This document shows, piece after piece, positions 35,768-43,829 of a stretch of DNA of 64,000 bases (the first letter of the stretch is position 1; each line of letters starts with the position of its first letter). The stretch is from Candidatus Cloacimonetes bacterium 4572_55 (lineage in GTDB: Bacteria > 4572-55). A program made the translations under genes and the position numbers. The stretch spans positions 1 to 64,000 of the forward strand of contig NBMB01000015.1 in the NCBI GenBank assembly GCA_002084765.1. The letters run 5' to 3'. The notes below the pieces were generated by a model. The model made no database searches. It was not told the DNA's origin and saw only the letters and a program-made list of their open reading frames with translations.

Positions 35768-35809
35768 AAAAACGCCAATAGAACTTACCCGCTATTGGCG
35801 TTTTTTTTT
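35768..35809. terminator. Strong intrinsic terminator after yhbY
   Basis: AAAACGCCAATAG pairs with CTATTGGCG and is followed by nine T bases (35801-35809). The mirrored A-rich left flank makes it usable for the convergent permease gene as well. Confidence 0.88.
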
Positions 35810-36837
35810 CATATCGATTGCCAAGAAGATTTTTTGATCTTGAGAAGTGCGGCGAAAAAAGGCGCGCCGAAAAAGGAGGTGATCACGCCCACCGGTATCT
35901 CTACTGCGGATAGAGAGCGCGCCGCGGTGTCGCATAGTATCAAAAATCCGCCGCCTGCAATAAAGCTGATCGGCATCAATCCGCGGTGATCCGGTCCTAT
36001 GATCATCCTGACAAGATGGGGAATGATGAGTCCCACGAATCCGATGGCTCCGCTTAAGCTGACTGACAATCCTACCAGCGAGGAGGTCAGAATAAACAGC
36101 AGTTTCTTGGTCTTTACCACATCCACGCCCATACTGCGCGCGATCTCATCGCCGAAGGCAAGCGCGTTCAAGTCTCGGCTAAAGAGCCACAATCCACCGG
36201 ATAATAGGATTATAATAAAGCTGATTATCGGCAGAAAGCCCTGGATGGGCATGGTGTGAATAAATGCCAAACTTCCCATCAGCAAGTTGATGATTTCCAC
36301 CAATTGACTGCCCGCTTTTGTCATAAAAAACATGAGCAGCGCGCTGAAGAAAAAATTGGAAATTACGCCGGCAAGTAATAAGGTATTAGAGGAAAGCCGC
36401 TTATTTTCCACAGCGAGTGAGTAGACCAAAAAAAGCGAGGATATGGCTCCTATCAAAGCAAAGATGGGCAAAAATGTCGATGGTAACTTGAGCAATATCA
36501 CAATCGACATGCAGAGGATCGCTCCAGAAGAGACGCCCAGGATATAGGGATCGGCTAATGGGTTGCGCAATAATCCTTGAAAAACAGATCCCGATATGGA
36601 GAGCGACCCGCCCACAAGCGTTCCCAGCCAGATTCTGGGTACCCGCAATTCAAGAAGGATCGATTGTTCCCGCTGCAATGATTGCGACAACTCCTCCCCT
36701 TTTAAACGGCGGCTGACGATGTCCAGCACGTCCCTCCATGAGATGTCGGAATAGCCGGTGATCAAACAAAATAGAGCGATCAATCCGAGGCATATAAGCG
36801 AAAATATTGTGGCAAAAATAAATTTTCTGGGGATCAT
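35809..36837 (-). CDS. FecCD/BtuC-type ABC transporter permease
   Basis: A 342-residue protein with about 10 membrane helices. It has the family features SGSVFQGLLRNPLADPYILGVSSGA (ends QGLLRNPLADP and LGVSSGA), the coupling-loop region GFVGLIIPHLVRMIIGPDHR (ends GFVGLIIPH, RMIIGPDHR) and IPVGVITSFFGAPFF. It imports B12, haem or an iron-siderophore. It overlaps the binding-protein gene by four bases. No ATP-binding subunit gene follows. Confidence 0.92.
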   Translation of the reverse strand: MIPRKFIFATIFSLICLGLIALFCLITGYSDISWRDVLDIVSRRLKGEELSQSLQREQSILLELRVPRIWLGTLVGGSLSISGSVFQGLLRNPLADPYILGVSSGAILCMSIVILLKLPSTFLPIFALIGAISSLFLVYSLAVENKRLSSNTLLLAGVISNFFFSALLMFFMTKAGSQLVEIINLLMGSLAFIHTMPIQGFLPIISFIIILLSGGLWLFSRDLNALAFGDEIARSMGVDVVKTKKLLFILTSSLVGLSVSLSGAIGFVGLIIPHLVRMIIGPDHRGLMPISFIAGGGFLILCDTAARSLSAVEIPVGVITSFFGAPFFAALLKIKKSSWQSI

Positions 36838-37775
36838 TGCGTGGAATCCGACGGAGTGTAAAAATTAGGGTAGAGGCATCGATAAAATTCTGTAATTCCT
36901 TGAGATAGCCGCGGACCGGCTCTAAAAATTACGTCTTGATTCAGATCAACGCAAATCCTTCCGTTTTTGACAGCCTGCAACTGACTCCACCCGGGGCGAG
37001 CTTTTATCTCTTCTATCGTTGTTTCTGGGTGCGCAATAATGATCGTTTCCGGATCATTTTCCAGAATAAATTCTGGATTGACTTGCGGATACTCGCCTTT
37101 TAAATCGCCGCTGATATTCAATCCTCCGGCTATCATAAGAATCTGTCCGACAAATGATAGATTTGTCGCTGTTGTCAGAGGCGTTGCGGAGATTTCCAAA
37201 AAAACCGATCTGGCAGAAAAATGCGATCGCGCCTGTTGCATTTCGCTGATCTCTCGTTTGAGACGATTGATTAGAGAGTCTGCCTGAGATTCATGCCGCA
37301 ACAAAACGCCGAGCTGTTTTATTCCTCCCAGCAGATCGAGTATATTTTCAGGAGAAAAGGCATAAAAGGGGATGTCTAAATTCTCAAATTTTCCGACAAG
37401 CGGGGTGATCCGCGTCGGGGTTGCAATGACCAAGTCCGGCTGAACGCTCACAATTGCCTCAAGATTGACTTCCGAATCCGAAAAACCGGCAAGTTGTGGT
37501 TTTTCCTTAGCTTGCGGCGGATAGTTGCAGAATCGACTCACGCCGATCAAATTTTCTTCCGCGCCGAGGGCATAGATCAGCTCGGTCACATTTGGCGCCA
37601 AGGAAACGATTCGCAGAGGTTTTTTCGATAAAACCACCTCTCTGCCCAAAAAGTCTTTTACTTTGATAGATTGCGAGGTCGTCTTTTCCTTTGGCTTTTG
37701 TTTTTGACAGCTTGAAAAAAACAAAAAAATCATGGCCAGACTTAGAACCATGAGAAAGCGGTTCGGTATTCGCAT
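36834..37775 (-). CDS. Periplasmic binding lipoprotein, BtuF/FecB family
   Basis: About 313 residues. The lipoprotein signal MRIPNRFLMVLSLAMIFLFF ends in the lipobox FSSC, with Cys the lipidated residue. The class III binding-protein fold shows RIVSLAPNVTELIYALGAEE, VSRFCNYPPQ and PEFILENDPETIIIAHP. VSRFCNYPP resembles BtuF (B12) more than siderophore proteins. I choose the ATG at 37775 with GGAGAA seven bases upstream; the frame extends 29 codons further without a signal peptide. Confidence 0.9.
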   Translation of the reverse strand: MRIPNRFLMVLSLAMIFLFFSSCQKQKPKEKTTSQSIKVKDFLGREVVLSKKPLRIVSLAPNVTELIYALGAEENLIGVSRFCNYPPQAKEKPQLAGFSDSEVNLEAIVSVQPDLVIATPTRITPLVGKFENLDIPFYAFSPENILDLLGGIKQLGVLLRHESQADSLINRLKREISEMQQARSHFSARSVFLEISATPLTTATNLSFVGQILMIAGGLNISGDLKGEYPQVNPEFILENDPETIIIAHPETTIEEIKARPGWSQLQAVKNGRICVDLNQDVIFRAGPRLSQGITEFYRCLYPNFYTPSDSTQ

Positions 37776-37990
37776 AATATTTCTCCAGGATTTGCGGTTA
37801 TTGAAGATCAAATGATCCCAAAAATAGACGGTGATTTCAAATCTGTCAATCATATCCGTCAATTTTTGTCCAATTTTTCTAGTTTTGCAAATGAAACTGC
37901 ATAATCAATCCTTTTTAGTTGCGTGAGATCGGGTAATTATCTAAGTTATCTGCATGATGAAATCCTTGAAAATCCGAATGAAACCAATAA
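37776..37990. other. Divergent intergenic region
   Basis: No gene is seen in the actual gap. It was checked for a cobalamin riboswitch because of the BtuCF-like genes; no B12-box-like sequence was recognised. A weak plus-strand promoter-like pair, TTGCGT and TAAGTT with 17 bases between, lies near 37918-37946. Confidence 0.3.
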
Positions 37991-38935
37991 ATGGTCGGGA
38001 ATATGGACGCTATAATTCACACGGAACAACTTACGAAACGGTATGGGGCAACCACGGCGTTAGATCGGCTGGACCTGGATATTTATCCGGGTGAAATTTT
38101 TGGCTTGCTGGGTCCCAATGGCGCGGGGAAAACCACCGCGATTAAGCTGGTTTTGAACTTAATTTTACCCACATCCGGAACAGTGACGCTTTTTGGACGT
38201 CCGCCTGGGAATATTTCGATCATGTCCAGGGTCGGCTATCTACCCGAAGTTTTGTCGGTTCACGATTACCTTAAGGCGTCCGAATTTCTCCGATTTCACG
38301 GTCAATTGTGCGGAATCAAATCTAACCTGTTGACCCCAAGAATCGATCGATTGCTGGACCTGGTTGGGTTGTCGGCGCATCGTAGACAAACGCTTCGCTC
38401 TTTTTCTAAAGGTATGCTACAGCGAATCGGTTTTGCCCAGGCACTGATCAATGATCCGCAACTTCTGATTTTAGACGAGCCGACATCCGGCTTGGACCCG
38501 ATCGGAAGAAAAGAGATGCGGGACATATTTCTGAATCTGAAAGAGCAAGGCGTCGCAATCATCCTAAATTCTCATATATTATCCGAGATCGAGAAATCAT
38601 GCGATCGCGTCGGGATTCTCAAACATGGAGAGTTAATTCACCTCGCAGAGACCGCCTATCTTTCTGACAGCCCGGACTCAACAGCTCGCGCTGTAGAGAT
38701 TCAGGTCAACAACCGCTCGGACGCATTGATGACCCTTTTGGATCACGCGTGTGTGTCGATTCGGGATAATGGAAAAAAGCTGTCGCTCACTTTGAAGAGA
38801 AGCGTCGATATAAGCGATATTCCCCGGATAGTCGAAACCGCGGGAGCCGAGTTGGTCGCGCTGATTCCTATAAAAGAGACATTAGAAGATCTTTTTTATC
38901 GCTTGATTTCGTCGGCAGATGGAGGCAAGAAATGA
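37991..38935 (+). CDS. ABC exporter ATP-binding protein
   Basis: A 314-residue ATPase with Walker A GPNGAGKT, signature region FSKGMLQRI (in place of LSGGQ), Walker B LLILDEPTSGLDP and H-loop LNSHIL. The C-terminal about 85 residues are a regulatory extension common in ABC-2 export systems. It pairs with the permease that overlaps it by four bases. It belongs to a different transporter class from the BtuCF pair and is unlikely to be their ATPase. An ATG four codons downstream is an alternative start. Confidence 0.93.
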   Translation: MVGNMDAIIHTEQLTKRYGATTALDRLDLDIYPGEIFGLLGPNGAGKTTAIKLVLNLILPTSGTVTLFGRPPGNISIMSRVGYLPEVLSVHDYLKASEFLRFHGQLCGIKSNLLTPRIDRLLDLVGLSAHRRQTLRSFSKGMLQRIGFAQALINDPQLLILDEPTSGLDPIGRKEMRDIFLNLKEQGVAIILNSHILSEIEKSCDRVGILKHGELIHLAETAYLSDSPDSTARAVEIQVNNRSDALMTLLDHACVSIRDNGKKLSLTLKRSVDISDIPRIVETAGAELVALIPIKETLEDLFYRLISSADGGKK

Positions 38936-39801
38936 TCCAACTCAGAGCGCTTATTCGCGTAACTGTTCAGGAATATATTCGATCAAAAACCATGTTGGCT
39001 TTGCTGCTGATCGGCTGTTTTTTCGTATTGATATTTTCATGTTGCGGTTTATCTGAGAGCATGTCGGTCAATAATCAAATTGTTGCCAAAGAAAGCCAGA
39101 TCGATCTTTTTTGGGGAGTCGCGTATTGGATTTTGGCGTTATACGGCGTGGCGGGAAGCGTCTTGTTAAGCATGAATTGTGTATCAAGTGAGATACGTTC
39201 TCGCCGAGCGGCATTGGTATGGACTCGTCCGATTTCTCGTATGACTTGGCTGATCGGAAAAATCATCGGAGTCTGGATTGTCACCGCGATTGATACGGGA
39301 GTTCTATTTCTACTCATATATTTTTTGATCGTCGCCAAGCTGAAAATTGTTTCGTTCTTCCCATTCGTTGGATTTTCCATACTGCTTCTCGAAATTTTGG
39401 CTATAATCATACTCGTCTCGACTCTCTCGATTCGTTTTTCGGATGTTATCAGCGGATTTTTGGGATCGATTATTTACGGAGTGAGCTTAGTAATCGGCAT
39501 GGATTGGGTACAGGCGTATTTTTTCCAAATCCAGGAATATCTTGCGCAAACCAATACCGCTCCCGCAGAATTGCTCCGCGCGTTTTTGCAGGAGCCTCCA
39601 TCAATTTTATGGCAAATATTTTTTTGGATAACCTACATTATCACCCCGCATTTTGGCAATATACAAGGTATTGGGCGGAAATTGGCTTCTCATAGCCCGA
39701 TCGCACTGAGCTTGGATTGGTGGTCGTTCCTGTCTGTCCTATTATACAGCCTCATATTCCTCATTATCGGGAGACGAGAGATCAAGCGGATGGAGTTTTA
39801 A
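38932..39801 (+). CDS. ABC-2 type export permease
   Basis: A 289-residue protein with about six membrane segments, an N-terminal amphipathic stretch (RVTVQEYIRSKTM) and the ABC-2 loop ...SSEIRSRRAALVWTRPISR before the third helix. It forms the membrane part of an exporter of unknown substrate with the upstream ATPase. It is the last gene before a bidirectional terminator. Confidence 0.85.
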   Translation: MIQLRALIRVTVQEYIRSKTMLALLLIGCFFVLIFSCCGLSESMSVNNQIVAKESQIDLFWGVAYWILALYGVAGSVLLSMNCVSSEIRSRRAALVWTRPISRMTWLIGKIIGVWIVTAIDTGVLFLLIYFLIVAKLKIVSFFPFVGFSILLLEILAIIILVSTLSIRFSDVISGFLGSIIYGVSLVIGMDWVQAYFFQIQEYLAQTNTAPAELLRAFLQEPPSILWQIFFWITYIITPHFGNIQGIGRKLASHSPIALSLDWWSFLSVLLYSLIFLIIGRREIKRMEF

Positions 39802-39850
39802 TCCGTAAATTACGCGGATTTAAGGGGATGGATGAGAAGGGAAATTAAAT

Positions 39851-39896
39851 AGCGGGATCAACGCTGTTAAACATGGTGGCGTTGATCCCGCTTTTA
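39851..39896. terminator. Terminator between the ABC-2 permease and rpoD
   Basis: AGCGGGATCAACGC (39851-39864) is fully complementary to GCGTTGATCCCGCT (39879-39892), followed by TTTT on the plus strand. The minus side is moderately T-rich, so it may serve both convergent units. Confidence 0.85.
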
Positions 39897-39912
39897 GCAA
39901 TAACGGTAAGGA

Positions 39913-41580
39913 TTACAATTTTTTTTGCATATTTTTCAGCGATTTTCTTCGTGTCGGATGCCGGAGTTTGTTCAGCGCTTTTGCCTCGATCTGCCGAACC
40001 CGTTCCCTCGTCACACTGAAAATTTCTCCGACCTCCTCCAGTGTCCGCGTCATACCGTCGTCGATACCGTATCGCAGACGGATCACCTTTTCTTCTCGTG
40101 TAGAAAGCGTGCTTAACACGCACCGCATCTGTTCTTGCAACAGCAACGATGCTGTGGATTTTGCTGGAGAGGAAATGTTTGTATCCTCAATAAAATCAAG
40201 TAATTGGTTTTCGTCACTATCGCCTATAGGACGGTTCAGCGATATGGGCGATTGCGCTGCCTTCATAATCTGGCGCACTCTTCTTAAGGGCATATTCAAT
40301 TGGTTGGAAATCTCTTCCGAAGTGGCCTCTCGACCGGTGTGATGGGAAATTTCTCTGGCGACCTTGATGACTCGGCTGATTGCCTCGATCATGTGTACCG
40401 GCACACGGACAGTCCGAGCCTGATCCGCGATCGCGCGCGTAATGGCTTGCCGAATCCACCATGTGGCGTATGTGCTGAATCGATAGCCTTTGGTATAGTC
40501 AAATTTTTCAACTGCCCGAACCAACCCGCTGTTGCCCTCTTGAATCAGGTCTAAAAATTCCAGCCCTCGATTCATATAACGCTTGGCAATGGTGATCACC
40601 AGCCGGACATTGGATTCGATCAACAGTTGTTTCGCTTGTTCTCGCTCCCGATCAAGCCGCTTGACCTCTTTCAACAGATTTAAAAATTCTGGAATAGGCA
40701 GCTGGATCTCTTTTTTTATCAAGGCAAGGTGCCGGTCATATTCCGAAATTGACATGCAATAGTTCAACTTTTTCTCAATATTCATCCGACGGAAGGTACC
40801 GTTTACACCGCTTCCCGCCACTACAAAGAAGAGTCCATTCAACGACGCTTTGGTTTCATCCAGCTTTTTTATTAAGTCGAATATCTGCGTATAATGGAGT
40901 TGAAATTTATCGCACAGAGCAAAAAAACGACCTCGTATCGGCGCGCGTTTTACCTTACGCTGCACGCTGGAAAGCTGTTTCCATTCGATCCGCATTTCCT
41001 TATGCAGATGCACCAACTTTTCGACCTTGTGCAGAGCCTTTTCCATCTCCTTTCTCCAAGAGTAGCTGACCCGCCAACCGCCGGCTTTGATATAAACAAA
41101 ATCCTCGACCCGTATGCAGCCCTCACTCAATTTTCCGGCTTGTTTCTGTAATTCCTTGATACACAAAGGGATCATAAACAAAAATTTTTTCATACTCGCC
41201 AGATTTTTCTCGATCTTGACGGCCAGCTTGACCTCTTCTTCACGAGATAGAATCTTTACCTGCCCCATTTCCTTAAGATACATTCTTACCGGGTCGTCAA
41301 ATCGTTGATTCGAGCACTTCCCGCGGTTATATCGGGTATTATTGGGGTGAGGCGTTTTTGCCTCCGTGGGATTACTTCCAAAACCGGAAATATCCTCAAT
41401 GTCGTATTCGACCACTTTTATTCCTTCTTCCTTTAAGCGGCTTATCAATCGGTCAAAACTTGCGGGCGTCATTTCATCTTCAGCAATATAGTTATTCAAC
41501 TCCGCAATTTTAATTTGACCTTCTTGCTTAGAGACTTGGATAACCCGCTCAATCGTTTGCTCGAGTTCAGTCCGTATCAA
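39913..41580 (-). CDS. rpoD: RNA polymerase primary sigma factor
   Basis: About 555 residues. Region 1.2 ([15 protein letters not shown]), a non-conserved insert (about 150-290), region 2 ([40 protein letters not shown]), region 3 (VPVHMIE) and region 4.2 ([20 protein letters not shown]) are all present. It is the housekeeping sigma and would read the TTGACA/TATAAT promoters found here. The frame is open from 41661, but the best start is TTG at 41580, preceded by GGAGGAGG five bases upstream; an ATG at 41595 overlaps that box. It is the last gene of an rpsU-mutS2-dnaG-rpoD cluster. Confidence 0.95.
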   Translation of the reverse strand: MIRTELEQTIERVIQVSKQEGQIKIAELNNYIAEDEMTPASFDRLISRLKEEGIKVVEYDIEDISGFGSNPTEAKTPHPNNTRYNRGKCSNQRFDDPVRMYLKEMGQVKILSREEEVKLAVKIEKNLASMKKFLFMIPLCIKELQKQAGKLSEGCIRVEDFVYIKAGGWRVSYSWRKEMEKALHKVEKLVHLHKEMRIEWKQLSSVQRKVKRAPIRGRFFALCDKFQLHYTQIFDLIKKLDETKASLNGLFFVVAGSGVNGTFRRMNIEKKLNYCMSISEYDRHLALIKKEIQLPIPEFLNLLKEVKRLDREREQAKQLLIESNVRLVITIAKRYMNRGLEFLDLIQEGNSGLVRAVEKFDYTKGYRFSTYATWWIRQAITRAIADQARTVRVPVHMIEAISRVIKVAREISHHTGREATSEEISNQLNMPLRRVRQIMKAAQSPISLNRPIGDSDENQLLDFIEDTNISSPAKSTASLLLQEQMRCVLSTLSTREEKVIRLRYGIDDGMTRTLEEVGEIFSVTRERVRQIEAKALNKLRHPTRRKSLKNMQKKL

Positions 41581-41729
41581 GATATCCTCCTCCATATTAG
41601 TACGGCGTATTAATAGGGACGATAACGAACCCATCCGCTCCGCTTTATAAAGCGAAACCAACGTCTGTTATCCCTGGTCTATCCGACCAAAATCCTTCTT
41701 CCAAAAATTTTGACGGCTGGCTTGATTCT

Positions 41730-42062
41730 TCATCGCGCGCCGATTCTTTCTTCGGCAATACGCTGAATCTCTCTCAACAGGTCTTCATCAACTTCCCCGG
41801 CATTCATCAATTGCTTGTCCAACTGCAACTTTTTACTCCTTCTCAAACCATCCCCCACAATTCGAATCCAGTCCTCAATATTTTTATCCAAAATCGGAAT
41901 ATCACGCGGTCTCATAAGAAGCTCGCGCAGATAGAATTCCTCCGATGCACCCCCATACTTTTTTATATCAGATTCTATATCGGAAAGCAATCGGCTGATT
42001 GAAACAATGCCCTCAACCGAGTCATATTCCCATAGAAAGGAGGCGATTTCTTGATGAATGGG
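41730..42062 (-). CDS. dnaG: DnaG C-terminal helicase-binding region, in the -1 frame
   Basis: The -1 frame relative to dnaG is open here for 110 codons and reads as a normal primase C-terminal domain (PIHQEIASFLWEYDSVEGI, LRELLMRPRDIPILDKNIED, ending IQRIAEERIGAR). It has no good start of its own; a TTG at 41990 is possible but lacks a ribosome-binding site. Joined to codon 483 of the main frame by a -1 shift it gives a 593-residue DnaG, the normal family length. It thus encodes the DnaB-interaction domain of a frameshifted or recoded primase. Confidence 0.8.
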   Translation of the reverse strand, partial: PIHQEIASFLWEYDSVEGIVSISRLLSDIESDIKKYGGASEEFYLRELLMRPRDIPILDKNIEDWIRIVGDGLRRSKKLQLDKQLMNAGEVDEDLLREIQRIAEERIGAR

Positions 42063-43510
42063 TTTAAAAAAAAATTAGATGATAATTGATCTTTTATGAT
42101 CATCCTGTAATTTGCATTTTCAACAAACGCCAGAATCAACCCCTGCTCCGCTTTATCCTGCTTGGAGAGAGGCTCGATATATTTTTTCCCCAGCGCGATG
42201 GGTTGCGGGCTTTCACGCTGGGAAAATAACATTGATTTGAGATGTTTTTCTGGGATATGAAGGAATTCTGCCATCTTCAAGCAATACATGTCAAAACGGA
42301 ACAGGTCATATCGAATGAGATTTAAATATGGAGCCATTTCCTGTGCAAATTTCTTTTTTCCTTCAATGGTATTAAAATCGATATAAGTGGCGAGTTGTTT
42401 CAGAAGAAAATCAAAAAAAGATATGCTATGATCGATCAGTTGGCAGAAGGCTTTTTTGCCCTCTTTTTTGATATAAGAATCTGGGTCTTCTCCTTTTGGC
42501 AACAGGATCACCTCTACGCCCATCTCGCTCTTCAACAGGTTATAGATCGGTGAGACCGTCGCCTTAATCCCTGCGGGATCGCTGTCAAAGGAGAGATAGA
42601 CACGATCCACGTAACGCTTCAGTAGCTTGACCTGGTCCTCGGTAAAAGCCGTGCCTAACGGCGCGACAGCAGATGAAATTCCAGCTTGATGAAGGCTGAC
42701 GACATCCATGTATCCCTCGACCAGAACAGCGGATTTTTCCTCTTGCAGGCGTCGTTTGGCTTGATAGAGACCATACAGAATATTTTTCTTTTTAAAAATA
42801 TCGGACTCGGGACTGTTGATATATTTTGCCTTCTCCATCGGATCCAACGCCCGACCCCCGAAGCCGACAATCTTGCCTAAGTTGTTCTTTATAGGGAAGA
42901 TGAGCCGATTGCGAAAGTAGTCGTAATAGGAACCGCTTTTCTCACTTTTACCCAGCAACCCGGCTTTCAGCAAAATATCTGGGTTTAACCTGCGGCTTTC
43001 TGCCGCGCGCAAAAAGTTATTCCATCCGGGAAGCGCGTATCCCAACTGAAAGTTCTGTACGCTTTCCTGGCTCACCTTTCGCTTCTGAAGATAGACACGA
43101 ACAGATTCCGGTGCCTTTGACGCAAGAGCCTTGGCAAAATATTCAGCGGCAAACTCATTTGCCTGATAAAGTTCTGTCCGGAACGTTCGTTCTTCTTGGG
43201 GCATACCGGAGGATTCTGGCAACGAGATTCCGCTTCGCTCCGCCAGATAAGAGACGGCCTCGACAAACGAAATCCGTTGATGATCCATAAAAAAACGGAT
43301 GGCGTCTCCACCCTTTTTACAACCAAAGCAGTAGTACATCCGCTTTCCCGGATTGACCGAAAAAGAGGGCGTCTTTTCCTGATGAAAAGGGCAAAGTGCT
43401 ATAAAATTTCGCCCTTGTTTCTTCAATGTAATAAAGTCGGAGATCACCGCGACAATATCCGTCGCCTCAATAACCTGTTGTACAATATCATCTGGAATTA
43501 GGAACGCCAC
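41975..43510 (-). CDS. dnaG: DNA primase DnaG, zero-frame part
   Basis: The zero frame encodes 511 residues. The N-terminal zinc-binding domain (CPFHQEKTPSFSV with YYCFGCKKGGD), the core (FRNRLIFPIKNNLGKIVGFGGRA, cited by ends FRNRLIFPI and VGFGGRA), and the TOPRIM motifs VEGYMDVV and SFDSDPAG are intact, so priming activity is plausible. The last 28 residues after Asn483 (PFIKKSPPFYGN...) do not look like primase; homology continues in the -1 frame. Start is GTG with AAGGA six bases upstream. It synthesises RNA primers for replication. Confidence 0.93.
   Translation of the reverse strand: MAFLIPDDIVQQVIEATDIVAVISDFITLKKQGRNFIALCPFHQEKTPSFSVNPGKRMYYCFGCKKGGDAIRFFMDHQRISFVEAVSYLAERSGISLPESSGMPQEERTFRTELYQANEFAAEYFAKALASKAPESVRVYLQKRKVSQESVQNFQLGYALPGWNNFLRAAESRRLNPDILLKAGLLGKSEKSGSYYDYFRNRLIFPIKNNLGKIVGFGGRALDPMEKAKYINSPESDIFKKKNILYGLYQAKRRLQEEKSAVLVEGYMDVVSLHQAGISSAVAPLGTAFTEDQVKLLKRYVDRVYLSFDSDPAGIKATVSPIYNLLKSEMGVEVILLPKGEDPDSYIKKEGKKAFCQLIDHSISFFDFLLKQLATYIDFNTIEGKKKFAQEMAPYLNLIRYDLFRFDMYCLKMAEFLHIPEKHLKSMLFSQRESPQPIALGKKYIEPLSKQDKAEQGLILAFVENANYRMIIKDQLSSNFFLNPFIKKSPPFYGNMTRLRALFQSADCFPI
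42062..42074 (-). promoter_or_regulatory. Candidate -1 frameshift site in dnaG
   Basis: On the coding (minus) strand the sequence is nine T bases followed by AAAC. In the zero frame it contains U UUA AAC (42068-42062), a perfect X XXY YYZ slippery heptamer identical to the coronavirus ORF1a/1b site. Slipping back one base there continues exactly into the primase C-terminal frame (CCC ATT CAT CAA). The T9 run could alternatively allow transcriptional slippage. Confidence 0.55.
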
Positions 43511-43829
43511 TGCTTGTCCTTTAGATTAATATAGGTTTACGCAGGTTTATGAACAAATTTGTAGGTGGATTCGTGAACGGCTTTGTGAAGAAACCAAATT
43601 TTTGGGTGAGTGATAAACATGTAACGCAGAACGCCGTGATCCAATACCCGTAAAATATATATAACACGAACAGAAATGCAAACAAAATTATGACGAAATT
43701 TTATCAATAAATCAGAGGGGGAGGTGAAAATGGGAGAAAAATGGGGTGAAAATAGAGCGTAAATTCCGAAATCAAATGGGAATCAAATGGAAAGTCGAGT
43801 CGAACTATCCGTTCTGACTGGTTCGACCA
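43511..43829. other. Intergenic region between mutS2 and dnaG
   Basis: No confident gene. It holds degenerate 11-12 base repeats (GGTTTACGCA, GGTTTATGAAC, GGATTCGTGAAC, GGCTTTGTGAAG; 43534-43590). On the plus strand, AGGGGGAGGTGAAA precedes an ATG at 43730 and a ten-codon frame (MGEKWGENRA). On the minus strand this purine tract is a pyrimidine-rich stretch in the dnaG leader. A GTCGAAC/GTTCGAC pair just downstream of mutS2 lacks a T run. Confidence 0.35.

Noticed and set aside
37776-37990. Cobalamin riboswitch upstream of the BtuF-like gene
   Set aside because: Searched by eye for the B12 box and surrounding helices; none recognised.
40749-41069. Plus-strand frames across rpoD
   Set aside because: They lie opposite the conserved and linker regions of rpoD and have no family features.
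41730-41990. Independent 86-codon gene downstream of dnaG
   Set aside because: It has no ribosome-binding site, and its sequence continues upstream in frame as the primase C-terminal domain.
43534-43590. CRISPR array
   Set aside because: The repeats are 11-12 bases, degenerate and without spacers.
43549-43653. 34-codon plus-strand frame (MNKFVGGFVNGFVKK...) in the mutS2-dnaG gap
   Set aside because: It arises from degenerate short repeats, and AGG lies only three bases from the ATG; not convincing as a gene.
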